The position numbers and the translations under genes were made by a program. The notes under the pieces were generated by a model. That model did not search any database. It worked only from the letters and a program-made list of their open reading frames with translations, and had not been told where the DNA came from. Shown here in pieces: positions 15,590-23,424 of a DNA stretch of 64,000 nucleotides. This stretch comes from Candidatus Saccharimonadota bacterium (GTDB lineage: Bacteria; Patescibacteriota; Saccharimonadia; Saccharimonadales; Saccharimonadaceae). The stretch is from contig JAFRLA010000012.1 of assembly GCA_017431465.1 (NCBI GenBank), positions 18,236-82,235 on the forward strand, given 5' to 3'. Positions within the stretch are counted from its first letter, which is position 1. Every line of letters begins with the position of its first letter.

Positions 15590-17971
15590 ATGCCGAAAAA
15601 TTTAGTAATTGTCGAGTCCCCAGCCAAAGCCAAAACCATTGAGAAATATCTAGGCAATGATTTTAAGGTTTTGTCAAGCGTTGGGCACATCCGTAAAGAT
15701 ACCAAAGTCGACAAAGACCATGATTTTGCTGTTACTTATGAAATAGATCCTGAGCATAAAAAGGTCGTCGACGAACTGAAGAAAGCCGCGAAGACCGCCG
15801 ATACTATCTGGCTCGCGACCGATGAAGACCGCGAAGGGGAATCGATTTCTTGGCATTTGATCGAAGTTCTAGGGCTCCCGAAAAATACCAAACGTATCAC
15901 TTTCCACGAGATTACCGAGCCTGCCCTAAAAGATGCAATCGCACATCCGCGCACCGTCGATATGGATATGGTAGCCTCTCAGCAGGCCCGCCAAACCCTA
16001 GATATGCTCGTTGGTTATGATCTCTCCGGAGTAGTCCGCGTCAAAGTCCCTGGGGCTATTTCCGCTGGCCGCGTCCAAAGTCCAGCTTTAAAGCTTATCG
16101 TTGAACGAGAACGCGAAATCGAAAATTATCAGCCAGAAACCACTTATAAGGTCTCCGGGGTCTTCAAAACTGCCAAAAAACAAGAATTTGAGGCCGTTTT
16201 AGAAAAAACTGCAGAAATCAATACTGACCAGAAAGCCGAAAAACTGCTCAGCAGCCTAAAAGGCCAAAAATTTGTCGTCTCGAGCGTTACGATGTCCGAC
16301 GGTACGCGCGCTAATCCGGTGCCGTTGACTACCGCCGCACTCCAAATCGAGGCTAATTCAAAACTTGGCTTTTCCTCTAGGACTACTATGTCTGCCGCCC
16401 AGAGTCTCTATCAGGCTGGCTTAATTACTTATCACCGTACCGACAGTCTTAATCTTTCTAAACAGGCCATCGGCCAGATCGCCGGCTTTATTGAGAAAAA
16501 ATACGGCAAAGAGTACCTACATATTCGCACATTCAAGACTAAATCCGCCGGTGCACAGGAGGCGCACGAAGCCATTCGCCCGACTAATGTCGCCGTCGAA
16601 AAAGCTGGCAAAACCCCTTATGAACAAAAACTCTATAACCTAATCCGCACTCGCACCCTGGCGACCCAGATGGAAAACGCCAAAGTCGCGAAGACAACTG
16701 TAGCGATAGAGGTAGCAAGTGACCTTGCGGAACATAAAAGCGAAGTGCAGCAACGTGCCGGCGGCGCGTTGCGTAACGGTTCCGCAAGGCCGCTTGCTAC
16801 CTTTATCGCCAGGGGTGAGATCGTAATCTTTGACGGCTTCTTAAAAGTCTATGGCAAATCCAAAGACCTAGAGCTCCCAGAGCTAAAAGAAGGCGACAAG
16901 GTAGGCTATCAAGAAATCGTTGCCCACCAAACTTTCTCAAAACCACCTGCCCGTTATACTGAGGGTTCGCTGGTCAAAAAACTCGAGGAACTCGGCATCG
17001 GCCGTCCATCAACTTACGCTTCGATCATGACCGCTATCCAAGCCCGCGGCTACGTTATAAAGGGTGAATCTGAGGGCAGAGAGCGTGAAGTTACTGAATA
17101 TGTCCTGAAAAAGGACTTGAAGAAGCAATCCGTAACTGAGAAAACCGGCTCAGACAAAGGCAAATTGCTCCCGACCCCTGTCGGCGAACTTGTCTCCGAT
17201 TTCTTAAACGAGAATTTTGAGACTATTATAGACTATGGCTTTACCGCCGATGTTGAGGAAAAATTAGACAAAATCGCCGAGAAAAAACTCGAAAAACTGA
17301 AGATGCTAAAAGACTTCTACGGGCCATTCAGTAAACTTATTGCCGGCTCAAAAGAAGCCAAACGCTACAACGGCGAGAATGCGCTTGGTAAAGACCCGAA
17401 AACCGGGAAAAACATCTACGCCAAAATCGGCCGTACCGGCAGTTTCATCCAACTTGGCGAAACCGAAAAAGAATCTGGCGAAAAACCGCGTTTTGTCCCG
17501 CTCCCAGAGGGAAAAACTGTCAAAACCGTAACCTTAGAAGACGCTTTGAAACAGCTAGAGCTCCCCGAGCTCCCTCGTAGCCTCGGCGAAGCTAAAGACG
17601 GCACGGAGATTATCGCCGCAAACGGCCCGTTTGGTCCTTATCTAAAAGCTGGCAAATTCAATATCCCAATGAAAGACTACAGCCCATACAAAATTACCCT
17701 AAAAGAAGCCGAAAAACTCTACGAAGAGAAAAAAGCCTCTATCTTGCAAGATTTCGATGATATTCAGGTTATTAATGGCGCCTATGGCCCATATGTAAAG
17801 GGTCCCGGCCGACGCAATTTCGCTAAAATCCCTAAAGAGATGGATCCGAAAAATTTGACAAAAGCGGAATGTGAGAAACTTTTAAGCGAGAAAAAGTCCG
17901 GCTCACGCCGCCGCCCGCACTCCGTTAGCCGCAAAAAATCGGCCAAAAAAGCCGCTAGTCGCAAGAAATAA
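15590..17971 (+). CDS. topA: DNA topoisomerase I
   Basis: Type IA enzyme that relaxes negative supercoils. The Toprim domain has VESPAKAKTIEKYLG near the N-terminus and the metal-binding ATDEDREGE. The active-site Tyr is in LITYHRTDSL near residue 281. The C-terminal part has repeated GPFGPYLKAG and GAYGPYVKGPGRRN elements without clear zinc Cys, then a Lys/Arg/Ser tail (last 30 residues). At 793 aa it is a normal length. Residues about 374-404 are encoded by a 91-base palindromic insertion (16711-16801) with no place in the family alignment, just before FIARGEIVIFDGFLKVY. TAATAT lies seven bases before ATG. Confidence 0.95.
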   Translation: MPKNLVIVESPAKAKTIEKYLGNDFKVLSSVGHIRKDTKVDKDHDFAVTYEIDPEHKKVVDELKKAAKTADTIWLATDEDREGESISWHLIEVLGLPKNTKRITFHEITEPALKDAIAHPRTVDMDMVASQQARQTLDMLVGYDLSGVVRVKVPGAISAGRVQSPALKLIVEREREIENYQPETTYKVSGVFKTAKKQEFEAVLEKTAEINTDQKAEKLLSSLKGQKFVVSSVTMSDGTRANPVPLTTAALQIEANSKLGFSSRTTMSAAQSLYQAGLITYHRTDSLNLSKQAIGQIAGFIEKKYGKEYLHIRTFKTKSAGAQEAHEAIRPTNVAVEKAGKTPYEQKLYNLIRTRTLATQMENAKVAKTTVAIEVASDLAEHKSEVQQRAGGALRNGSARPLATFIARGEIVIFDGFLKVYGKSKDLELPELKEGDKVGYQEIVAHQTFSKPPARYTEGSLVKKLEELGIGRPSTYASIMTAIQARGYVIKGESEGREREVTEYVLKKDLKKQSVTEKTGSDKGKLLPTPVGELVSDFLNENFETIIDYGFTADVEEKLDKIAEKKLEKLKMLKDFYGPFSKLIAGSKEAKRYNGENALGKDPKTGKNIYAKIGRTGSFIQLGETEKESGEKPRFVPLPEGKTVKTVTLEDALKQLELPELPRSLGEAKDGTEIIAANGPFGPYLKAGKFNIPMKDYSPYKITLKEAEKLYEEKKASILQDFDDIQVINGAYGPYVKGPGRRNFAKIPKEMDPKNLTKAECEKLLSEKKSGSRRRPHSVSRKKSAKKAASRKK
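16711..16801 (+). repeat. In-frame palindromic element inside topA
   Basis: Two 23-base arms (16711-16733 and 16779-16801) are reverse complements at 21 of 23 positions: GGTAGCAAG..CCTTGCGGAAC on the left and its complement on the right. A second helix GCAACG (16750-16755) with CGTTGC (16767-16772) sits inside. The reading frame stays open and adds about 27-30 polar residues (SDLAEHKSEVQQRAGGALRN..) between two strands of the topoisomerase. The layout is like Rickettsia palindromic elements, which also insert in frame. No second copy was noticed in the window. Confidence 0.7.
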
Positions 17972-18039
17972 TATAAAATATATTGTTGACTTTTCCAAAA
18001 ATGTGGTACAATTATATATAGAAAGTCAATTTTGTCCAG

Positions 18040-18068
18040 TTGACACGAATACAAAAATGTGCTATTAT
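18040..18068 (+). promoter_or_regulatory. Promoter of the sigma-4/HARE-HTH gene
   Basis: TTGACA (18040-18045), 17 bases, TATTAT (18063-18068, TGC before it). A second, weaker candidate lies upstream near 17980-18015 (TTGACT .. TACAAT with a 15-base spacer). The leader carries GAAAGGA (18101-18107) before the GTG start. Confidence 0.7.
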
Positions 18069-18114
18069 AAGATAAATGAATATTATTAACAGAGGTGGAT
18101 GAAAGGAAAAACCT

Positions 18115-19143
18115 GTGGATCAGAATGCGGCCATTATTGAAAAAGCCATCGCCGGAAGCTTAAATATAATCGAACAAGACCGGGAAAAAGAAATTATCTC
18201 CCGCCGTTTCGGTCTCTCGGGCCCGAAAGAAACCCTTGAACAAATCGGTGACATGCTCACCATCACTCGCGAACGCGTACGTCAACTGGAAAAAGCTATT
18301 CTTATTCGTCTCCGTATCGGTTCTGAAGAGGGAACTATCGAAGGCCTGGCCGCTGCCGAAAAAATTATCGTCCGAAATCTGACCGAAATGGGACGCGTTG
18401 CTCGCGTTTCCAATCTGGCTGATAAAATCTATGGTCGAAAAACAACCGCTACAGAACAAGCGGCTCTGGCCTTTATCGGCAGTATCTCCGCCAGCTTAGC
18501 ATTAGTCGAAGAGAACGACCGCTATTATCCTAGTGTTGGCATCGCGGAATATGGCGACGAGCGCACAATCAAGGAGCGTGCCGATGAAATTGTCTCTGTA
18601 ATTAAGAAAGCAAAAAAGCCAGTCACCGTTGATGAACTTGACAATCAACTAGATTATGAGCACCCAAGCCATATCGAGGCTATTGCGTCTATCTCTAAAG
18701 ATCTCGCAACCTTGAACGGTCTCTGGGGCCTAACTAAATGGCCGACCGTCAACCCGAAAAACATCCGCGACAAAATTTACGTCGTCCTAGAAAACAAGAA
18801 AGAGCCGATGCATTTTGCTGATATTGCTGAGGCAATCTCCGAATCCGATTTTAAGCGCAAAAACGTTACCGTCCAGGCGATCCACAATGAGCTAATCAAA
18901 GACCCTCGCTTCGTCCTAATCGGGCGCGGAATTTATGCGCTTGATAGTTGGGGTTATAAGAAGGGAACCGTCTCTGATATTATCGTCGATATTCTGAAGA
19001 AAGCTAACGATCCGCTAACTCGCGAGCAAATCGTCAAAGAAGTTCTGCACGCTCGCAAGGTTAAAGAGACTACGATCCTCTTAAATCTCCAGAACAAGAA
19101 ACTTTTCAAAAAAGTCGATAAAAACTCTTACACATTAGCCTAG
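18115..19143 (+). CDS. Sigma-region-4 and HARE-HTH domain protein
   Basis: A 342-aa DNA-binding protein. Residues about 20-70 match sigma-70 region 4, the part that binds the -35 box: EKEIISRRFGLSGPKETLEQIGDMLTITRERVRQLEKAI. Regions 2 and 3 are absent, so it cannot be a full sigma factor. The rest has two HARE-HTH/RpoE-like winged helices: KKPVTVDELDNQL.., and EPMHFADIAEAISESDFKRKNVTVQAIHNELIKDPRFVLIGRGIYAL, then a third repeat PLTREQIVKEVL. It may contact RNA polymerase as an accessory factor, like the delta subunit. The start is GTG with GAAAGGA upstream and a -35/-10 promoter. TATAAT of the next gene follows its stop directly. Confidence 0.8.
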   Translation: MDQNAAIIEKAIAGSLNIIEQDREKEIISRRFGLSGPKETLEQIGDMLTITRERVRQLEKAILIRLRIGSEEGTIEGLAAAEKIIVRNLTEMGRVARVSNLADKIYGRKTTATEQAALAFIGSISASLALVEENDRYYPSVGIAEYGDERTIKERADEIVSVIKKAKKPVTVDELDNQLDYEHPSHIEAIASISKDLATLNGLWGLTKWPTVNPKNIRDKIYVVLENKKEPMHFADIAEAISESDFKRKNVTVQAIHNELIKDPRFVLIGRGIYALDSWGYKKGTVSDIIVDILKKANDPLTREQIVKEVLHARKVKETTILLNLQNKKLFKKVDKNSYTLA

Positions 19144-19162
19144 AAACTGGTATAATATAAGT

Positions 19163-21883
19163 ATGTTGGCAAACATTCTACATTTCATTTTAATGCCAAT
19201 CGTCTGGGTCCCGATTGTCGGCGTCCTAATTTTCCTAACTTACCGTAATTACAAGAAGTTAAATCGTCTAAAAGTCTTAAATGTCGACTCCGTACTTTTG
19301 ATGCTCGAAATCCCGCGAACGAACGACAAAAAAGAGCTCGCGGCAGAGCAGCTGTTTGCTAGCCTCCACGGTATTTTAAGAGATCGTGATGAACTGAAAA
19401 ACTCCGGCGGAGTTCAGGAACACCTTAGTTTTGAAATCGTCTCGACTGGCGGCCAAATTCGCTTTTTCGTCTGGGTCCCGAAGGTCTTACAAAGCTTCGT
19501 TGAAGGCCAGATTTATGCCCAATATCCTTCGGTTCAGATCTACAAAATGAAGGAAGACTACGCCAAAAACCATAAACCGCACAAAGTCATTTATACTTCC
19601 GAAATCGTCCTATCCGAAAACGAAGTCTTACCAATTAAAACTTTCGAGAATTTTGAGGTCGATCCGCTGGCCGGTATTACTGGAACTCTGGCGAAATTAA
19701 ATCCCGACAATTCCGAAGAACTTTGGATCCAGATTTTGACTCGTCCAATCCCTGATGATTGGCATAAATCCACAACTGACAAATGGGTAAAAAGAGTAAA
19801 ATCTGGCCAAAAATCTTTCCGTTTTCTCGGCATCGATTGGGCCTGGATTGTCGAAGCTTTAGGCGCCTTTGCTAAACCGCCAGAGGGCGGCGCCGAAAAC
19901 CCAGTCGAGGTTAAACTTTCCGATCGCGCAAAAGTTCAGGTCGAAGAAGCCGAGAAAAAGGCCACGAAACTGGGCTACGAGGTAAAAATCCGCCTCGCCT
20001 ATCTCGGTAACGACCAGACTGACGCGAAACTAAATATGCAGGCCCTCGTCGGTACTTTCAAACAATATAATTCGACCAACTTAAATGGTTTTAAGAGCGT
20101 AGGCAGCACTTTTGACCATAACGCTCTCGAGGCCTACAAAATGCGCCAGTTTACCGACCATGGATTTATCCTAAACATTTCCGAGTTGGCCTCGGTTTAT
20201 CATCTCCCGCATACTTCGGTCGAAACCCCAAATATCGTCTGGGCGACCTCTAAGACCGCCGAACCGCCGGCCCAATTGCCGCTAATTACCGGAAACGCCG
20301 AAAACGATTCTCAGATTTCTGCCTTCGGTCTGACCAACTTCCGCGGCATTAACCACCAGTTTGGTATGCTCCGCCGCGATCGTTCGCGTCACGTTTATAT
20401 TATCGGCCAGACTGGGGCAGGGAAGAGCGGCATGCTCGAACTCTTTGCGCTCTCTGATATTTTCTATAACCAAGGCTATTGTATTATCGACCCGCATGGC
20501 GATTTTGCAATTAATAACCTCCGTTTCATTCCAAAGAATCGCATTAAAGACGTTGTCTATTTCAACCCTTCTGACAGGGAATACCCGATTGCCTTCAACC
20601 CGCTAGAGCTCTCCGACCCGTCTAGAAAGCCTAATGTCGCTTCCGAAGTTATCGGCGTCTTAAAGCGCATGTTTGGCGATTCTTGGGGTCCGCGTCTTGA
20701 GCATATTCTTCGCTACACCCTGCTTGCGCTGCTCGATCGCCCAGAAACAACCCTACTGGATATTTCGCGTCTTCTAACCGATAAGGAGTTTAGGAAAGAG
20801 ACTCTGGAATATTGTAAGGATGTAACTGTTCTCCAGTTCTGGAAACACGAGTTCGGTCAATGGAACGAGAAGCAAGTCAACGAGTCCATTGCCCCTGTCT
20901 TAAATAAGGTTGGCGCCTTTACCGCGAACCCGATTATTAGAAACATTATCGGCCAGCCAAAGTCTTCGTTTGATGTCAGAGAGATCATGGACGAGGGCAA
21001 AATTCTCGTAGTCAACCTCTCCAAGGGCTTAATCGGCGAAGACAATGCCGGTATTCTCGGCTCTTTCTTCGTCACTAAGGTCCAACTCGCTGCCATGAGC
21101 CGTTCGGACATCCCTGAAATTGCCGACCGCCGCCCGTTCTACCTCTATGTTGACGAGTTCCAAAACTTCGCGACCGATTCGTTCGCCACGATTCTCTCTG
21201 AGGCTCGTAAATATGGCCTAAACCTAACCGTCGCTAACCAGTACATTTCCCAGATGACCGATACTGTCCGCGACGCCGTCTTTGGCAACGTCGGCACGAC
21301 GATTTCCTTCCGTGTCTCCGCTGATGATGCCCCGATTCTCGCCAAACAGTTTGAGCCAACTTTTGAGGCTGCTGACCTCTTGCAAATGAACAACCGCAAT
21401 TTCGTTATTTCCATGATTATTGGCGGCGAAAAAGTTCCAGCCTTTTCTGCTACAACCTTAAGCATTCCACGGACCCCAGAAGACAACACCGCGGCGATCA
21501 TCAAGAGTTCTCGCGAGACCTACTCTCGTCCGCGCGAGGAAGTAGAAAAAGAAATCCGCGAAACTATCGAGCAATCCGAAAAGTATAAAAAAGAGCTGAC
21601 TGATTCTGGCCGCCAAAATGAACAGGGAACGACCCCTGTAAAATCTAAGGAGAAACCGACCTTTGCCTACCAACCAACTCCTCAGGCTGATTTCAAAAAA
21701 TTAAAACTTTCCCCGAACGCCGCCGAACACAAGGAGCCTCGTCCAGGCCTTAAAGACATTGGCAAGCTCGCCGCCGAAAAAATGCCCGAGAAGGCCCCTG
21801 AGAGCGAGCACAAGGCAGGGAACCACGCTAAGCATAAGAATAATGGCAATAACCGCCACAAGCCGCATAAAGGCCAACTATAG
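19163..21883 (+). CDS. VirD4/TraD-like membrane ATPase (DUF87/TraM-recognition type)
   Basis: A 906-aa protein. One hydrophobic segment lies at residues 5-24, then a domain of about 370 residues. The motor domain has Walker A IGQTGAGKSGM near residue 414, CIIDPHGDFA, Walker B LYVDEFQNFATDSFATIL near 660 and the sensor-like LTVANQYISQM. The C-terminal 120 residues are Glu/Lys/Pro-rich and probably disordered. The family includes type IV coupling proteins and HerA-like DNA pumps. No type IV secretion genes are adjacent; it may move DNA or protein across the envelope or act on chromosomes near the presumed terminus. Leaderless: TATAAT (19151-19156) is six bases before ATG. Confidence 0.85.
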   Translation: MLANILHFILMPIVWVPIVGVLIFLTYRNYKKLNRLKVLNVDSVLLMLEIPRTNDKKELAAEQLFASLHGILRDRDELKNSGGVQEHLSFEIVSTGGQIRFFVWVPKVLQSFVEGQIYAQYPSVQIYKMKEDYAKNHKPHKVIYTSEIVLSENEVLPIKTFENFEVDPLAGITGTLAKLNPDNSEELWIQILTRPIPDDWHKSTTDKWVKRVKSGQKSFRFLGIDWAWIVEALGAFAKPPEGGAENPVEVKLSDRAKVQVEEAEKKATKLGYEVKIRLAYLGNDQTDAKLNMQALVGTFKQYNSTNLNGFKSVGSTFDHNALEAYKMRQFTDHGFILNISELASVYHLPHTSVETPNIVWATSKTAEPPAQLPLITGNAENDSQISAFGLTNFRGINHQFGMLRRDRSRHVYIIGQTGAGKSGMLELFALSDIFYNQGYCIIDPHGDFAINNLRFIPKNRIKDVVYFNPSDREYPIAFNPLELSDPSRKPNVASEVIGVLKRMFGDSWGPRLEHILRYTLLALLDRPETTLLDISRLLTDKEFRKETLEYCKDVTVLQFWKHEFGQWNEKQVNESIAPVLNKVGAFTANPIIRNIIGQPKSSFDVREIMDEGKILVVNLSKGLIGEDNAGILGSFFVTKVQLAAMSRSDIPEIADRRPFYLYVDEFQNFATDSFATILSEARKYGLNLTVANQYISQMTDTVRDAVFGNVGTTISFRVSADDAPILAKQFEPTFEAADLLQMNNRNFVISMIIGGEKVPAFSATTLSIPRTPEDNTAAIIKSSRETYSRPREEVEKEIRETIEQSEKYKKELTDSGRQNEQGTTPVKSKEKPTFAYQPTPQADFKKLKLSPNAAEHKEPRPGLKDIGKLAAEKMPEKAPESEHKAGNHAKHKNNGNNRHKPHKGQL

Positions 21884-21885
21884 GC

Positions 21886-21914
21886 TTGTCTTAGTTCGTA
21901 GTTTGTGCTATAAT
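21886..21914 (+). promoter_or_regulatory. Promoter of the 210-aa unknown gene
   Basis: TTGTCT (21886-21891), 17-base spacer, TATAAT (21909-21914). A leader of about 75 bases ends in AAAAGGAGGGTGA before ATG 21995. Confidence 0.7.
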
Positions 21915-21994
21915 ACTCCTAGGTTTTGACCAAAATAAAAACTACAAAAACAGCACCTTATCATTAGCTGGTAGCCGAAAAGGAGGGTGATTTT

Positions 21995-22627
21995 ATGGCT
22001 GCGTTAGACGCTAAATATTTTACGATCTTTCCTATAACAGGGAACAAACCCGAGCAGATGACTGCTGGGGAGCTATGGCATTGCATCAAAGCATGTAGCC
22101 GTAAGAATTACGGCTGGATTGCCAGTACCGCGAAGATAGTAGAACTTATCAGAGAGCCCGATTTTCCTTGCAACATTCGTAAGAAAATCGAACGGCACTT
22201 TCTTAAACGTTTTTCTAGTGACTGGCATAATTTACCCAATTACCGGGGGATTGAAGACGATCGCGCGCTTATGTCTTGCTACTTCGACTGTGTCGACGAT
22301 CGGCTAAAGGAGAAATTTCTCTATAGCCTCGCCGAGAAACGTCTGGAGCGCGGACTCAGCACTGGTCTCTTAGCCAAGGCCTTTTGGACCGAAGATCGCC
22401 ACAAGCATTTCCGCAAGGAATGGTGTAAAGATGTCGCAAGCGACTTGTACTCCCGCATCAACGAGAGCAATTTTGACCTCGTAGCCTGGAGTAAAAGTCT
22501 GATTCCGAAGTTCAAGCTGGACTACGTCGGAATGTACGAACTCGGCTATTTCAATGGCGACTCAAGCAAAATTGCCGAGGATGCCTATCGTTTAACCACG
22601 CAATCTGAATGGCAAATCGCCAGCTAA
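21995..22627 (+). CDS. Unknown 210-aa protein, single-gene unit
   Basis: Not recognised. The ATG at 21995 has AAGGAGGGTGA upstream. The protein is soluble, mostly alpha-helical by composition and rich in Trp, Lys and Cys (ELWHCIKACSRKNYGW, MSCYFDCVDD, EWCKDVASDL). Repeated short helices (KFLYSLAEKRLERGLSTGLLAKAFW) could form a helical-repeat scaffold. No signal peptide, zinc motif or enzyme signature is clear. It has its own promoter, a leader of about 75 bases and a textbook terminator, and is the last + strand gene before the presumed terminus interval. Confidence 0.72.
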   Translation: MAALDAKYFTIFPITGNKPEQMTAGELWHCIKACSRKNYGWIASTAKIVELIREPDFPCNIRKKIERHFLKRFSSDWHNLPNYRGIEDDRALMSCYFDCVDDRLKEKFLYSLAEKRLERGLSTGLLAKAFWTEDRHKHFRKEWCKDVASDLYSRINESNFDLVAWSKSLIPKFKLDYVGMYELGYFNGDSSKIAEDAYRLTTQSEWQIAS

Positions 22628-22634
22628 TAAAAAT

Positions 22635-22667
22635 GGCAGGGAAATAGGGAAATACCCTGCCTTTTTT
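22635..22667 (+). terminator. Intrinsic terminator after the 210-aa gene
   Basis: GGCAGGG (22635-22641) with CCCTGCC (22655-22661), then six T (22662-22667). The loop contains a repeated GGGAAATA. Confidence 0.88.
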
Positions 22668-22915
22668 ATGCCTTTTTGTATTCGATGCTTCCCCACCCCT
22701 GTTATTCCCCTTTCCTACCCCTGTTACGCCTCCTCTGCAACCCCTTACACCCTGTCTCTTACCTCTGTTTGGCCCCTGTTTGACCTCTGTTTGGACCCTG
22801 TAAACCGCTTTTTAGACGCCGCCGAACATAAATCTTTTGCGAAGTCCAGAATTAATCAGAAATTAGGGAAGCACCAAGCAGAGAATCAAAGACCTACAAA
22901 AAAACAGAGGTAAAT
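22668..22915. other. Gene-free pyrimidine-rich tract
   Basis: From 22680 to about 22805 the + strand is almost all C and T, with few purines. CCCCTGTT occurs at 22696-22703 and 22718-22725 and leads into an 11-base tandem repeat. The reading frame crossing it has no start signal and no protein character. Related AACAGAGG/AACAGGGG words recur near 22905 and 23409. No gene is seen. Confidence 0.5.
22762..22804 (+). repeat. Imperfect 11-base tandem repeat
   Basis: Three and a half units: CCTCTGTTTGG (22762-22772), CCCCTGTTTGA (22773-22783), CCTCTGTTTGG (22784-22794), then ACCCTGTAAAC. It could be a protein-binding iteron-like site or simple slippage within the pyrimidine tract. Confidence 0.6.
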
Positions 22916-22972
22916 AGCCAAAAACCAAAACGAACCAGACGACCGGACAATCGTCTTTCGCACACAATTCCA

Positions 22973-23000
22973 ATGTCGCACAATGCATATTTTACGACAC
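22973..23000 (+). other. Candidate dif (XerC/XerD) chromosome-dimer resolution site
   Basis: A 28-base dyad with 11+6+11 layout: ATGTCGCACAA, centre TGCATA, TTTTACGACAC. The halves are inverted repeats at eight of ten inner positions (TGTCGCACAA against TGTCGTAAAA). The architecture, length and centre are close to classical dif (E. coli CGCATAA-TGTATA-TTATG core). It lies in a gene-free interval where transcription switches from mainly + to almost entirely -, as expected at a terminus. The right half departs from the usual XerD half-site, so this remains a proposal. Confidence 0.45.
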
Positions 23001-23088
23001 AATAGGCATAGCCACCCGGCCTAAGCCATAGTCGTCTAAATATAGGCATATGCCCAACCCGGCCCAGTATTAAGCCTGATTTGGGTCA

Positions 23089-23253
23089 ACTAGACAAACC
23101 AACCGCCTCACCAACATAATAAGATTTGGACCAGGTTTGACGGCGTGGATTTCACTAACTGATTAGCCGCGAAAAACGCCAGTTTTTCCGGATTAGACGT
23201 TGTGGAATCTACGAGCCGTCAAGTCTGTTGGTGAGGCGGTTGGTTTGTCTAGT
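23089..23253. repeat. Long inverted-repeat element closed by 28 perfect base pairs
   Basis: Arms 23089-23116 and 23226-23253 are exact reverse complements over 28 bases (left arm starts ACTAGACAAACC). Further nested helices: TTGACGGC (23137-23144) with GCCGTCAA (23215-23222), CGTGGATT (23144-23151) with AATCTACG (23206-23213, one G-U), and GAAAAAC (23171-23177) with GTTTTTC (23182-23188). Together they form one long interrupted hairpin. No promoter or U-run is obvious on either strand and no protein is encoded. It may be a structured RNA, a terminus-region DNA element or a small non-autonomous mobile element. Confidence 0.7.
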
Positions 23254-23424
23254 CGAATTTAAATTTGACTTTTCCCCACTTTTATTTCCCTACTTGCTTT
23301 TTCCCTGTTTTTCTGCCCTCCTCCAACTAAAATTGCCTTAAAAAACGCTCCAAAAAAACCGCTTTCCTTCCCCACCCCGAACAAAAACCGAACTAAATCC
23401 GCCACCTAACAGGGGTCGCACCCC
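23254..23424. other. Gene-free tail of the terminus interval
   Basis: Again pyrimidine-rich on + (CCCCACTTTTATTTCCC.., CCCTGTTTTTCTGCCC..). Near 23409-23424 AGGGGTCGCACCCCTT can form a six-pair hairpin just beyond the femAB stop, without a clear U-run. Nothing else is recognised. Confidence 0.4.

Noticed and set aside
22668..22913. An 81-codon open frame in the terminus interval
   Set aside because: No start signal, Pro/Ser/Cys-rich low-complexity product created by the pyrimidine tract, not a plausible protein.
23089..23253. The long inverted repeat as a retron msr-msd or integron attC site
   Set aside because: No reverse transcriptase or integron integrase nearby, and the core sequences of attC (GTTRRRY) are not placed at the ends.
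23404..23424. AGGGGT/ACCCCT hairpin as terminator of the femAB operon
   Set aside because: Six pairs but no U-run on the - strand behind it, so support is too weak for a terminator call.
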